Shown here one piece after another: positions 36,829-45,343 of a DNA stretch of 50,912 nt (positions are counted from its first letter, which is position 1; the number at the start of each line of letters is the position of its first letter). The notes beneath the pieces were generated by a model. It ran no database searches and was not told the origin of the DNA. It saw only the letters and a program-made list of their open reading frames with translations. A program made the translations under genes and the position numbers. The DNA is from Pyrinomonadaceae bacterium MAG19_C2-C3 (GTDB lineage Bacteria; Acidobacteriota; Blastocatellia; Pyrinomonadales; Pyrinomonadaceae): assembly GCA_024330265.1 (NCBI GenBank), contig JANDLT010000038.1, forward strand, positions 1 to 50,912. Reading direction: 5' to 3'.

Positions 36829-39800
36829 CGCGCTGCTCCGTCGTCACCGCGAAGCGCGCGAACCGCCGTCATCATGTGATTGTGGGCGTGTGCCTCATCA
36901 TCGCGCTGCTTTCAAACGCCGCGCCGCGCACACAGGCGCAGTCCGCGCGTGACCTTCCGCCGCCGTCGTCCAACTTCACGAACATCCCTTCCGGCTCACT
37001 CGTGATTGCCATGGACACCACCAATCAGGCTCTCGTCTCGCCGTTCAACCTGAAGGCTTACGGCTTGGTTCACAACCTGTTGAAAAACGGTATCCCCGTG
37101 ATGTGGGCGATACGCGCGGGTAAAGCGAAAGATGCGGTTGATTTCACCGCGACCGCGCAACGCATCGCGCCGTCCGCCACCGCCGCGACGAATTATAATT
37201 TCGCCGCCGGACCTTTCATCATTCATCGTGACTACGCGGAACTCGCGCGCACGCGCATCACCGCTTTCGCGGGCAACGTCGCCGTTTATCAATTGACGCA
37301 AGACGCTCTGGTTGACGTTCGTTACACCCTGACCGACCGCCTGAACATCGCGGTCAGCAACGTCAACACGAGTATTCACACCGACATTTTCATCGAAGCC
37401 GGAATCACCGATTACACCGTCGTTGACCCGACCGCGCTTTCGTCAAGTTCCTGTTACACGTTCCACTCCGAGCCGCACACCAGCGCGACGGCGGGCATCC
37501 CGAACGTCAAAGCTTTCGTGCAGAGCGGCGGCAACTTCTTGGCGCAATGTCTCGCGCTTTCGACTTACGAGAACACCACGACCGGACGCTTTCAAACCAC
37601 GAACGGCATCGTCATCAACAACATCGGCAACACTCTCGCCTACCCGAACGCCGATTTGCCTTTCAGCCAATTCACGGGCGCGCTCGAACCCGCGCCCGGT
37701 GGTTCTGAACAGGATTACTATCTTGCTTCCGGTTCGACTTTCCAGAACAACACGCACGTTCACGCCGACGACACCGGCGCGACGCGCCCGACTTACGCGG
37801 CGACGGTTTCAAAACTCCGAAGCGGCGTCGGCGGCATGGTCTATTATCTCGGCGGTCACAGCTACAACGCGGCGACGCTTGCCGACCTCAACGGGCGACG
37901 CATGTTGCTCAATGCCGCGCTTTCGCCCGCCGAACGCCCGACGGGTTGCAACGCCAATTTCGCCGCCGCCGTTCGCACGCTCTCCGGCGTGATTTATGAA
38001 GACGTGAACGGCGACAGTCTCTTGTCGGACAGCGTGCCGCGACCCAATGTCAACGTTCGCCTCTATGCCGACTTAAACGCGAGCGGCACGGTTGACGCGG
38101 GCGATACATACCTCGCCGCGACGACCACAAACCTTTCCGGCGCGTACAGCTTTCAGGTTTCAACCGCCGCTTCGGGCGGCAATTATCTCGTCGCGGTTGA
38201 CTCGAAAAGCGTCACCCCGAACGCGGGATTTAATTCCGGCGCGACGCAAGGCAACGTCTGGGCGGAGCAGACTTACGGCGATAATCCCGCGACCGCGACA
38301 CTTGATTTGGGTTTGCGTTTCGGCGGGCGGCAGGGCGACGTTTCCGACAACTTCAACACCGCCGCGACCGCCATGGCGAGCAACGCTTACGAACATCTCG
38401 CCCGCGTCGCGCTGTCAACGGTTGACATCACAAACGTCAATTTCGGCTTCAGCTTTAACCTCGTCACCACCACGCGCGCGGGCGACGCAACAGACGACGA
38501 CACCGCCAACGCGCGCTCCGTGCAGGGCAGCCTTCGTCAATTCATACAGAACGCCAACGCCGTCGGCGGCGCAAACTACATGCGCTTCACTCCGGCGGTC
38601 GCCGCCAATTCCGGCGCAGGCTGGCGCGTCAACGTCACCGCTTCGCTTCCCGCCGTTACCGACGCGAACACGACGATTGACGGCACGGCTTACAACAACT
38701 CGAACGGCACGAGCATACGCGACGCCAACGGCGGCTCGCTCGGCGCGGGCGGCACAATCGGCGTTGATAATCTTTCGCTCGCACAGGTTGCGCGACCTGA
38801 ACTTGAAATCACGGATGCGGCGACCGTCGCCGTCGGGCTTGACCTTCAGGCAAACGATGCGGCGGTTCGCCGTCTCTCCGTCTTCGGTTTCGGCAACACC
38901 GCCAACAGCGACGCGCACGCCAACATACGCATCGGCAATAATTTTACCGGCGCGTTGATTGAGTCGAACATCATCGGCGCATCTGCCGCCGACTTCGTTG
39001 ATCCGGGCGCGGGCGCGCGTTCGGGCGGCGACAACATTCGCTCCATCGGGGCGGACAACGGCACGGTGCGAAACAACCTTATCGGCTTTAGCGCGGGCAA
39101 AGGCTTCGGCGTCGAAGCGGGTTCGAGCCTGTGGACGATTGAGAACAACGAGATTCGCGGCAACGGCATCGGCAACTCGAACCTCGACGGCATTGATTTT
39201 GAAACCGGAGGGACAACGAACAACATCGCACGCGGCAATCTCATCACCGCCAATGAAGGAGTCGGCGTTGATTCGTATCTAAGCAACGGCTCGAACATCG
39301 TCGTCAACAACACCATCACCGCCAACGGCAGAGGAGTGGGCGCGAACGTTGAAACGGCGGGCGTTCGCATGTTCGGCACAAACAACACGATTGAGCGCAA
39401 CGTCATCAGTGGCAACTACGGCGCGGGCGTCATGGTCACACCGACCGCGACGAACAACCTCATCACACGCAATTCGATTTTCAACAACGGCACGGCAACT
39501 AACAACGGCGGAGCGGCGGCAAGCAATCAAATCGGAATTGATTTGCAAACTTCAACCGATAACATCACTACCGGAACTTCACCTTACGTCACACTCAACG
39601 ACGCGAACGATGCCGATACGGGCGGCAACGGCTTGCTCAATTTCCCCGTGCTTGAACGCGCGACCATCAACGGCAGTCAACTCACGCTCACGGGTTTCGC
39701 GCGTCCCGCCGCCAGCCTCGAACTCTTTATCGCCGCTCCCGATGCGTCCGGCTTCGGTGAAGGACAGACATACCTCGTCACCCTCACAGAAGGTTCAGCC

Positions 39801-40400
39801 GCCGACACGGACGCCACGAACACGACTTACGTTAGCCCGTTTGCCGGGCGCAACGTCGGCACGGACACCACCGAACGCTTCAGCTTCACGATTGCTTTGC
39901 CGTCCGGCGTCACGCTCGGTTCAATCTTGACCGCGACCGCGACCGTCGCCGGAAGCACATCGGAGTTTAGCAACCTCATCACCATCGCCAACGCTCCGCC
40001 CGCTGTCGGACTCGTCAAAAGCGTGTCGCCCGAAGGCGACATCACACCCGGCACAGACCTCACATACACCATCGCTTTCACCAACACGGGCGGGCAATCC
40101 GCCACCGGCTTTCGCCTTATTGACCCCGACCCGGCGAGTTCCTTGCGACTTAACCTCAGCACCGATTTCAAACTCGATTCCGCCGCCGCCGCGCTTGGCA
40201 CAACCGGCTTGACCACGACGTTTGAATACTCGAACGACAACGCCGCGACGTGGACTTACACGCCCGTGAGCGCGGCGGGCGGCGCACCCGACGGTTACGA
40301 CCGCAACGTCACACACGTTCGCTGGATTTTCACCGGAAACCTCAGCCACACCGCACCGAACAACACGGGCAGCGTCTCCTTCGTCGTCCGCGTGCGCTAA
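36825..40400 (+). CDS. Secreted protein with unknown N-domain, SdrD, beta-helix and DUF11
   Basis: A 1191-residue secreted protein whose start overlaps the barrel gene stop (ATGA), indicating translational coupling. A signal peptide occupies about residues 1-38. Residues 45-375 form a domain I do not recognise (SLVIAMDTTNQALVSPFNLK, GGMVYYLGGHSYN). An SdrD-like domain begins near 385 (LSGVIYEDVNGDSLLSDSVP). A right-handed parallel beta-helix, NosD/pectate-lyase-like in pattern, spans about 690-910 (NNTITANGRGVGANVETAGV, GTNNTIERNVISGNYGAGVM). A C-terminal DUF11 repeat (VSPEGDITPGTDLTYTIAFT) ends it. It lacks a barrel, so it is a likely cargo or partner of the upstream barrel protein. Confidence 0.85.
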   Translation: MTRCSVVTAKRANRRHHVIVGVCLIIALLSNAAPRTQAQSARDLPPPSSNFTNIPSGSLVIAMDTTNQALVSPFNLKAYGLVHNLLKNGIPVMWAIRAGKAKDAVDFTATAQRIAPSATAATNYNFAAGPFIIHRDYAELARTRITAFAGNVAVYQLTQDALVDVRYTLTDRLNIAVSNVNTSIHTDIFIEAGITDYTVVDPTALSSSSCYTFHSEPHTSATAGIPNVKAFVQSGGNFLAQCLALSTYENTTTGRFQTTNGIVINNIGNTLAYPNADLPFSQFTGALEPAPGGSEQDYYLASGSTFQNNTHVHADDTGATRPTYAATVSKLRSGVGGMVYYLGGHSYNAATLADLNGRRMLLNAALSPAERPTGCNANFAAAVRTLSGVIYEDVNGDSLLSDSVPRPNVNVRLYADLNASGTVDAGDTYLAATTTNLSGAYSFQVSTAASGGNYLVAVDSKSVTPNAGFNSGATQGNVWAEQTYGDNPATATLDLGLRFGGRQGDVSDNFNTAATAMASNAYEHLARVALSTVDITNVNFGFSFNLVTTTRAGDATDDDTANARSVQGSLRQFIQNANAVGGANYMRFTPAVAANSGAGWRVNVTASLPAVTDANTTIDGTAYNNSNGTSIRDANGGSLGAGGTIGVDNLSLAQVARPELEITDAATVAVGLDLQANDAAVRRLSVFGFGNTANSDAHANIRIGNNFTGALIESNIIGASAADFVDPGAGARSGGDNIRSIGADNGTVRNNLIGFSAGKGFGVEAGSSLWTIENNEIRGNGIGNSNLDGIDFETGGTTNNIARGNLITANEGVGVDSYLSNGSNIVVNNTITANGRGVGANVETAGVRMFGTNNTIERNVISGNYGAGVMVTPTATNNLITRNSIFNNGTATNNGGAAASNQIGIDLQTSTDNITTGTSPYVTLNDANDADTGGNGLLNFPVLERATINGSQLTLTGFARPAASLELFIAAPDASGFGEGQTYLVTLTEGSAADTDATNTTYVSPFAGRNVGTDTTERFSFTIALPSGVTLGSILTATATVAGSTSEFSNLITIANAPPAVGLVKSVSPEGDITPGTDLTYTIAFTNTGGQSATGFRLIDPDPASSLRLNLSTDFKLDSAAAALGTTGLTTTFEYSNDNAATWTYTPVSAAGGAPDGYDRNVTHVRWIFTGNLSHTAPNNTGSVSFVVRVR

Positions 40401-40404
40401 AAAA

Positions 40405-40459
40405 CAGTGGATAGTGGATAGTGGATAGTTTAAGACAGAATTCTTCACTATCCACTATC
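40405..40459. repeat. Inverted AGTGGAT heptad repeat between convergent genes
   Basis: Three AGTGGAT-type units (40405-40430) oppose CACTATC units (40446-40459), making a hairpin between the convergent surface-protein and nadE genes. It is the same word as in the repeats at 24662 and 52. Position fits a bidirectional terminator, though no T-tract is present. Confidence 0.8.
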
Positions 40460-40476
40460 GTTTCTCGTTGCCGGTA

Positions 40477-42138
40477 TTAGATGACGGACGGTGTGCGTTT
40501 GTAAGCGTGTGTGACGGGACGGCGGCGACCGATGCCGATGGCGTGGCGGGAAATGATGAGCGTCGGCGGAAGTTGGCGACGCTTAAACTCGTTCGCCGGA
40601 GCCTCGACTTGATTGAGAATGCGATATACGAGTTCCACATCGTGACCTTGAGCGATGATTTCGTCGGGCGATGCTTTGCGTTCAAAATAGGCTTCGAGAA
40701 TCGGGTCAAGCACATCGTAAGGCGGCAAACTCTGGTCATCGAATTGGTCGGGGGCGAGTTCCGCCGACGGACGTTTGTTGATAATCGTTTCGGGGATGAT
40801 TTCCGCGTCGCGGTTGATGTGACGACACAAGGCATAGACTTCGGTTTTGAGTACGTCGCCGATGACGGCAAGACCGCCGTTCGTGTCGCCATAGAGTGTG
40901 CAGTAGCCGAGTGCTAATTCCGATTTATTTCCGGTTGAAAGAAGTAATCTTCCGGTCGCGTTCGAGAGCGTCATCAGGATGTTGCCGCGCAAACGCGATT
41001 GCAAATTTTCGACTGCCAGACTTTCACCGCCGCGCGTCGGACGCTTCAAATTGAGTTCATTCGTGAGCGCGTCGAACGCCGAAACTATCGGGTGAAGTTC
41101 GACGCGCATCCCCGTATTGCGCGCCAGACTTTCGGAATCCGTGATGCTTCCCCCGGATGAAAACGGCGACGGCATCATCACGCCCAACACGTTCTCCGCC
41201 CCCAACGCTTCGCACGCGAGAGCCGCGACGAGAGCCGAATCTATCCCGCCCGATAAACCTAAAATCGCTTGTTTGAATTTATTCTTGTGCGCGTAATCGC
41301 GTATCCCTAAAACAAGCGCGCGGCGCACGGTTTCGATGTCGTCACCCGCGAGACACGTCGTATCGCACTCGCGGCATTCGAGGTCAACCGTTCCCACAAA
41401 CTCCTCAAACGCCGGAGCTTGCAAAATCGTTTCGCCGCGACGATTAACGACGAGACTCGCCCCATCGAAAATCACGCCGTCATTGCCGCCGACAAGATTG
41501 ACGAACACGACGGGCAGATTATTCGCCTTCGCGCGATGACGCACCATGCGACACCGCTCATGCTGTTTGCCTTTCCCGAACGGCGAAGCGTTGATAGAAA
41601 CAAGCACCGACGCACCCATCTCAATCAACTCTTGCGCCGGGTCGTGCGCGTAAAGACGTTCGCGCCAGAACGTCTTATCGTTCCAAAAATCCTCACACAC
41701 CGCGACGCCCAAACGCCCGTTTTCCAACTCGAACAAATGCCGCTCCCGCGCCGGTTCAAAATATCGCGGGTCATCAAACACGTCATACTCCGGCAACAGC
41801 GTCTTATCCGCGAAGCCTATAATCTCGCCATCGCGGATGACCGCCGCCGAGTTGAACAGCCGCCGCCCATTCGTCTCATCATTCGGGCGCACCGTCCCGA
41901 CGACGACGGTCAACCCGCCCGCCGCCGCCTTTATTTTCTCCAACGGCTCAAGTGCCTTCGCGCGCACATCCTTATCCAAAAACCAATCCAACGACGTGTA
42001 GCCTTGCACCGCGACTTCCGGCAACACGACTAAATCCGCATCGTCCCGTTTTGCCCCTTCGACGACGCGAAGGATACGTTCGGTATTGCCTTCGTAGTCG
42101 CCGTTGGTGGTGTTGATTTGTCCGATGGTGACGCGCAT
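40477..42138 (-). CDS. nadE: Glutamine-dependent NAD+ synthetase
   Basis: A 553-residue two-domain enzyme of NAD biosynthesis. The N-terminal nitrilase-type glutaminase domain carries the triad E41 (LPEVAVQGY), K112 (ADKTLLPEY) and C148 (GVAVCEDFW). The C-terminal ATP-pyrophosphatase has SGGIDS near residue 296 and the family segment LLLSTGNKSELALGYCTLYG. It converts deamido-NAD to NAD using glutamine-derived ammonia. The frame extends upstream into the tRNA gene, so the ATG at 42138 (MRVTIGQINT) is the start. It lies only 26 bp after the tRNA-Ile(CAU) on the same strand, and processing of a joint transcript is possible. Confidence 0.97.
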   Translation of the reverse strand: MRVTIGQINTTNGDYEGNTERILRVVEGAKRDDADLVVLPEVAVQGYTSLDWFLDKDVRAKALEPLEKIKAAAGGLTVVVGTVRPNDETNGRRLFNSAAVIRDGEIIGFADKTLLPEYDVFDDPRYFEPARERHLFELENGRLGVAVCEDFWNDKTFWRERLYAHDPAQELIEMGASVLVSINASPFGKGKQHERCRMVRHRAKANNLPVVFVNLVGGNDGVIFDGASLVVNRRGETILQAPAFEEFVGTVDLECRECDTTCLAGDDIETVRRALVLGIRDYAHKNKFKQAILGLSGGIDSALVAALACEALGAENVLGVMMPSPFSSGGSITDSESLARNTGMRVELHPIVSAFDALTNELNLKRPTRGGESLAVENLQSRLRGNILMTLSNATGRLLLSTGNKSELALGYCTLYGDTNGGLAVIGDVLKTEVYALCRHINRDAEIIPETIINKRPSAELAPDQFDDQSLPPYDVLDPILEAYFERKASPDEIIAQGHDVELVYRILNQVEAPANEFKRRQLPPTLIISRHAIGIGRRRPVTHAYKRTPSVI

Positions 42139-42204
42139 TGATAAAGGACTGTTGAAGGATTTTGTGCCCTCTGAGAGACTTGAACTCCCAACCAACGGAT
42201 TATG

Positions 42205-42846
42205 CTTGCCAACTACGGCTTTCGCCGCGCACTGATTTCTAAAATCAATGTTTGTGGTCTGGACTTTCTCTTCGCTTTACGCGCTTATTATTAAGTCTCT
42301 ACACCTTCCTTGTTCGATATGAACAAGGCTTGGCTCGGGATTACCATACCGCTTTCGCTGGCTTCAGGCTTCCCCGAATTTAATAAGTTCTACGAACGCA
42401 CCTGAAAACAGATTCATGCTTTGTAGTGTGATACGTTCGCAACCCAACTTTGTAAAATCATATGGAAAAGATTTGCACTATTTGCCACAGCCTACTTACC
42501 GGCAGACAAACTAAATTCTGTTGCCTGAACTGCAAGAATGCTTCGACGAATAATAAGCATCAAAATTATGTCTCACAGCAAGAACGTGGACGACGAAGAA
42601 GGCGACTTTTGATTTTGCGAAAGGGTGGGCGATGCGAGATTTGTCATTACAACAAAAATCAAGCCGCGCTCGCCTTTCATCACCTTGACGCTTCGGCTAA
42701 AACTTTTCCGGTTGACCTTAGAAAATGCTCAAACTCAACTTGGAACAGGCTTTTAGAAGAAGCAGAAAAGTGTCGGCTTCTGTGTCTTAACTGCCACGCC
42801 GAAATTCATAATCCTGACTTTTCCACTTAGATTTTCAAAGACCTTG
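42205..42846 (-). ncRNA. Group I intron (IC3-like) in tRNA-Ile(CAU)
   Basis: A 642-nt intron. Splicing after U33 and an intron ending in G follow the group I rule. P1 can form as exon GGACU with intron GGUCU, having a U-G pair at the splice site. The core is at 42205-42440 and reads like cyanobacterial tRNA-Leu introns: P3 CTTATTA (42387-42381) with TAATAAG (42290-42284), P4 TCGGG with CCCGA, P5 capped by GAAA, P6 CCTTGTTC with GAACAAGG, and P7 GACTT (42297-42293) with AAGTC (42266-42262). P9 is CATTGATTT with AAATCAGTG, and there is a further GAAA-capped hairpin CGGC/GCCG. The rest of the intron is occupied by an antisense endonuclease gene. Confidence 0.93.
42462..42830 (+). CDS. HNH endonuclease encoded antisense within the intron
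   Basis: A 122-residue protein, likely a homing endonuclease. Two zinc sites are visible: CTIC with CCLNC near the N-terminus, and CEIC with CLNC around the HNH core. The latter reads LAFHHLDASAKTF with LCLNCHAEIHNPDF, the last His being the family third residue. The gene lies inside the tRNA intron but on the strand opposite the tRNA, occupying 369 of 642 intron bases between P1 and the P2/P3 core. It needs its own promoter, which I did not identify. Codon use is more A/T-rich than its neighbours, consistent with transfer. Whether it cuts the intron-less tRNA gene is unproven. Confidence 0.85.
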   Translation: MEKICTICHSLLTGRQTKFCCLNCKNASTNNKHQNYVSQQERGRRRRRLLILRKGGRCEICHYNKNQAALAFHHLDASAKTFPVDLRKCSNSTWNRLLEEAEKCRLLCLNCHAEIHNPDFST

Positions 42847-42950
42847 AGTCCGCTGCTCTAACCATTGAGCTAAGAGGGCTAATAAAAGAAGTGGACGCGG
42901 TGATTATAGATGCGCGTATGAAGCGACGGCAAGAAGCGTTGAAAAATCGC

Positions 42951-44189
42951 TTAACCGAGAAGGCGGGCTTGCGGGCTAAGACGCAGGGCGTGCCAGCGCA
43001 AATAATCGTTGACTTCTTTGCCGCCCGCGTAGCGACGGACGAAGCCGGTCTGGATGAGGAGCGTCGCGGGGTCAATCCATTCGAGGCGTACTATCGGGTT
43101 GAATGATAAAGGGTCGGTGTCGTCATTCGAGGTGACGGTCGCGGTCGCGGCGACGGGCGTGGTGTTCGCGGTTTGTTGTGATTGGACGCGCGTCGCGTCG
43201 TAAGAAATGGAAGCGGCGCGTAAGGCTTGGGTTAAGGGAATCGTCGCGGCGGTCGGCGGGGCGGGGATGGAGACGGCGGCGTCATAGATGACGGCATCGG
43301 TGTTGTACGCGGTCGCAATCTTCGCCGCGTCGGGCGACCAGACGGGAAGCGCGGAAGTGAGACGGTCATCCAAGAGACGTTCGCCGCCGTCGAGTGTGAC
43401 GACGCGCGCTCGTCCCGCAGGTTGCAGGTTTTTATCGAAGCTTTCGTTCCACTCCTCATCTTTGCACGCGAGGGCGGCGACGGCGCGCGAATCCGGCGAC
43501 CACGCGAAATGAAAATAAATCAGACCGTCGCGCACCGTCAGCGGTCGCAAGCCGAAACCTTCGCGGTCGCAAATATAAATCTGCTCGGACGAGAACGCGG
43601 GAACGCCCGGCACGAGGGGCGAAGGCGTCGGCAGTGCAGCGATGTCAGGCGTTGTGAGTTCGTCAAGCGGCGGCGGTGTCGGAGCGGGTTGCGCGGCGGT
43701 GCTGCTTCGGACGCCGATAAACGCGATAAGATTTCCGTCGGGCGACCACGCGACCTTTTGCGGGAAGCCGCCGGAGATTTCGCGCGGCAAGAGTGCGCGC
43801 TGTAAATTGCCTTCCCCGTCGTAGAGGTCTATGCGAAATTCGCCTTCGAGCGTTTCGGCGGTTTCATACAATGCGAGAACGCGCGAGCCGTCGGGCGCGG
43901 CGACGGTGCGAAGTAAAATGTCTTCGACGCGGCGCGAATCGAAATCCTTTTTGACCGCTTCCTGAAAAGCTTCGACCGTCGGTTCAGGGCTTCGCAAGGC
44001 GACGGGAAGATTCGCGCTTTCGATGTCGGTCTCGAACTTATAAGCCAGACCTTCGGCAGGAATCTCCGCCAGCGTGCGCGGGTGCGGACGTGTCCCCAAA
44101 TCGAAACACGCGGTTGAAAACAACCACACACCGCACACCATCAAAGCCGTAACCTTGACCTGACGAAACACTCCACAAATAACTTTCAT
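42951..44189 (-). CDS. PD40/WD40-like propeller lipoprotein
   Basis: A 412-residue predicted lipoprotein. The leader MKVICGVFRQVKVTALMVCG is followed by lipobox LFSTAC. Repeated blades of TolB/PD40 type are present: VAWSPDGNLIAFIG, FAWSPDSRAVAALACK and PVWSPDAAKIATAYN, plus FNPIVRLEWIDPATLLIQTG. A Thr/Pro-rich loop at about 190-215 may be a surface spacer. The ATG at 44189 has AAGGGG upstream; an in-frame start at 44282 is unlikely. It ends 72 bp before the tRNA on the same strand. PD40 lipoproteins bind proteins or sugars; no specific partner can be named. Confidence 0.8.
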   Translation of the reverse strand: MKVICGVFRQVKVTALMVCGVWLFSTACFDLGTRPHPRTLAEIPAEGLAYKFETDIESANLPVALRSPEPTVEAFQEAVKKDFDSRRVEDILLRTVAAPDGSRVLALYETAETLEGEFRIDLYDGEGNLQRALLPREISGGFPQKVAWSPDGNLIAFIGVRSSTAAQPAPTPPPLDELTTPDIAALPTPSPLVPGVPAFSSEQIYICDREGFGLRPLTVRDGLIYFHFAWSPDSRAVAALACKDEEWNESFDKNLQPAGRARVVTLDGGERLLDDRLTSALPVWSPDAAKIATAYNTDAVIYDAAVSIPAPPTAATIPLTQALRAASISYDATRVQSQQTANTTPVAATATVTSNDDTDPLSFNPIVRLEWIDPATLLIQTGFVRRYAGGKEVNDYLRWHALRLSPQARLLG

Positions 44190-44337
44190 TACTAAACACC
44201 CCTTCTGTATGAACCCACGATGATAGGAACTGTGCGCCGCGACTGTCAACGCCGACGCGCAAAACCTTTCCAAGTGCCTCAACTAATGCTAATTTGCTCT
44301 GACTTCGTGTTCTGACTTGAGGTAACGCTGGTGAGTT

Positions 44338-44826
44338 ATGAAGCCGAAAGTGTATGTTGAAACTTCAATCCCCAGCTTCTACCATGAGGTTCGCACTGAA
44401 CCTGACATGGTGGCGCGTAAGATGTGGACGCGCCAATGGTGGAACGAGTGCCGCGCCGATTACTCGCTCGTGACCAGCATCGCCGTTTTGGATGAACTCG
44501 AAGGCGGCGATTACCCGAACCGCGATAAGGTCATCGAACTTGTCAGCGACTTGCCGCTTGTGGCTATCGAGACCGCGATTATCGAAATCGTTGAGGCGTA
44601 CATTCGGCATAAAGTAATGCCCGACGACCCCGTAGGCGACGCGCTGCATTTGGCACTGGCTTCTTTTCACAAGTGCGATTTTCTGCTGACGTGGAACTGT
44701 CGCCATTTAGCGAATGCCAACAAGTTCGGTCACATACGACGGGTGAATACTTTGCTTGGCTTGTACGTTCCCGCATTGGTGACACCATTAGAGTTGATAG
44801 GAGGACAGGATGAAAGCGAAAGATGA
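44338..44826 (+). CDS. PIN-domain protein (VapC-like toxin)
   Basis: A 162-residue PIN-domain ribonuclease-like protein. The strand-1 acidic position is a glutamate (KVYVETSIPSFY), followed by the second acidic residue in LDELEGGDYPNR and the third in DPVGDALHLALA, which gives the usual PIN carboxylate triad. It is somewhat longer than classical VapC. A 58-residue partner gene overlaps its 3' end by 17 bases, in toxin-first order. It opens a run of three PIN cassettes. RNA cleavage of initiator tRNA or rRNA is the family role; the target here is unknown. Confidence 0.85.
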   Translation: MKPKVYVETSIPSFYHEVRTEPDMVARKMWTRQWWNECRADYSLVTSIAVLDELEGGDYPNRDKVIELVSDLPLVAIETAIIEIVEAYIRHKVMPDDPVGDALHLALASFHKCDFLLTWNCRHLANANKFGHIRRVNTLLGLYVPALVTPLELIGGQDESER

Positions 44827-44986
44827 CCCGACACTTGAGAGAATCAGGGAAACGCGCCGCCGCATTTCCGCCGAACACGACCACGACCCGCAACGAGTGG
44901 TGAAACATTACATTGAACTTCAGCGCAAGTATCAACACCGCGTGGCGGAAGATATTGAGAAGCGCGCCGAAAGCGTCGAAGCGTAA
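44810..44986 (+). CDS. Small antitoxin-like partner of the first PIN protein
   Basis: A 58-residue, highly charged helical protein (MKAKDDPTLERIRETRRRIS ... ELQRKYQHRVAED). AGGAGG lies 7 bases before the ATG at 44810, a very strong ribosome-binding site. It overlaps the end of the PIN gene by 17 bases, so the two are translated together. Short ORFs of this kind directly behind a PIN gene are common, and an antitoxin role is the simplest reading, but no DNA-binding fold such as AbrB or RHH is obvious. Confidence 0.75.
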   Translation: MKAKDDPTLERIRETRRRISAEHDHDPQRVVKHYIELQRKYQHRVAEDIEKRAESVEA

Positions 44987-45097
44987 GCGATTCGCTTACC
45001 GAACCCGCACCGCGAAGCGCGAGATAACATTTTAACTCTTGCCTTCACAAGGAGCGTGCGACATGAAAAACATCTTTTCATCAAAAGGAACAAAAAT

Positions 45098-45343
45098 ATG
45101 TCGGCAACATTAAACAGCATTGTTGAGCAGTGGCGGACGCTCAACCCGACCCAGCGTCGGCAACTGCGCGAGATGCTCGAACGCGAATCGCAAGCCACCG
45201 AAGTGGCGGAACGCGACCGGCTCATCGAAAGCATCATGGGCAAGTACGCGGACGTGCGGACGAGCAGCGACGAGTTCAACCGGCAGAAGCAAGATGAGAT
45301 CGCGCTTGAAAACCGCCGCTTCACGGACGCAGGCGAACGATGA
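45098..45343 (+). CDS. Antitoxin of PIN pair 2
   Basis: An 81-residue protein with helical N-terminus (IVEQWRTLNPTQRRQLREML) and charged C-terminus. AAAGGAAC precedes the ATG at 45098, which I prefer over a start at 45056. Its stop overlaps the start of the PIN toxin by 4 bases (ATGA), a tight antitoxin-toxin arrangement. The N-terminal helix resembles that of the antitoxin at 45810 (similar L-x-P-x-x-R-x-x-L pattern), so both may belong to one antitoxin type, probably distinct from AbrB. Confidence 0.75.
   Translation: MSATLNSIVEQWRTLNPTQRRQLREMLERESQATEVAERDRLIESIMGKYADVRTSSDEFNRQKQDEIALENRRFTDAGER

Larger units (their letters stand above)
42165..42879 (-). tRNA. tRNA-Ile(CAU), split by a group I intron
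   Basis: Two exons (42879-42847, 33 nt; 42204-42165, 40 nt) join to a normal 73-nt cloverleaf. The acceptor GCCCTCT pairs fully with AGAGGGC, with discriminator A. The D stem is GCTC/GAGC, the anticodon stem GCGGA/TCCGT with loop CT-CAT-AA, and the T arm GGGAG-TTCAAGT-CTCTC. CAU with the LTTAGCTCAATGGTTAGAG-like D arm and overall match to isoleucine tRNA2 suggests a lysidine-modified tRNA-Ile rather than Met, though this is inference. CCA is not encoded (ACAAA follows). The interruption lies just after U33, in the anticodon loop. Confidence 0.93.

Noticed and set aside
42165..42204. Lone tRNA 3' fragment as an integration att site
   Set aside because: The matching 5' half at 42847-42879 completes the tRNA, and the space between folds as a group I intron, so a split gene explains it better than an att remnant.
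42827..43075. 82-residue minus-strand frame over the tRNA 5' half
   Set aside because: It overlaps the tRNA exon and the PD40 lipoprotein gene, and has no features of its own.
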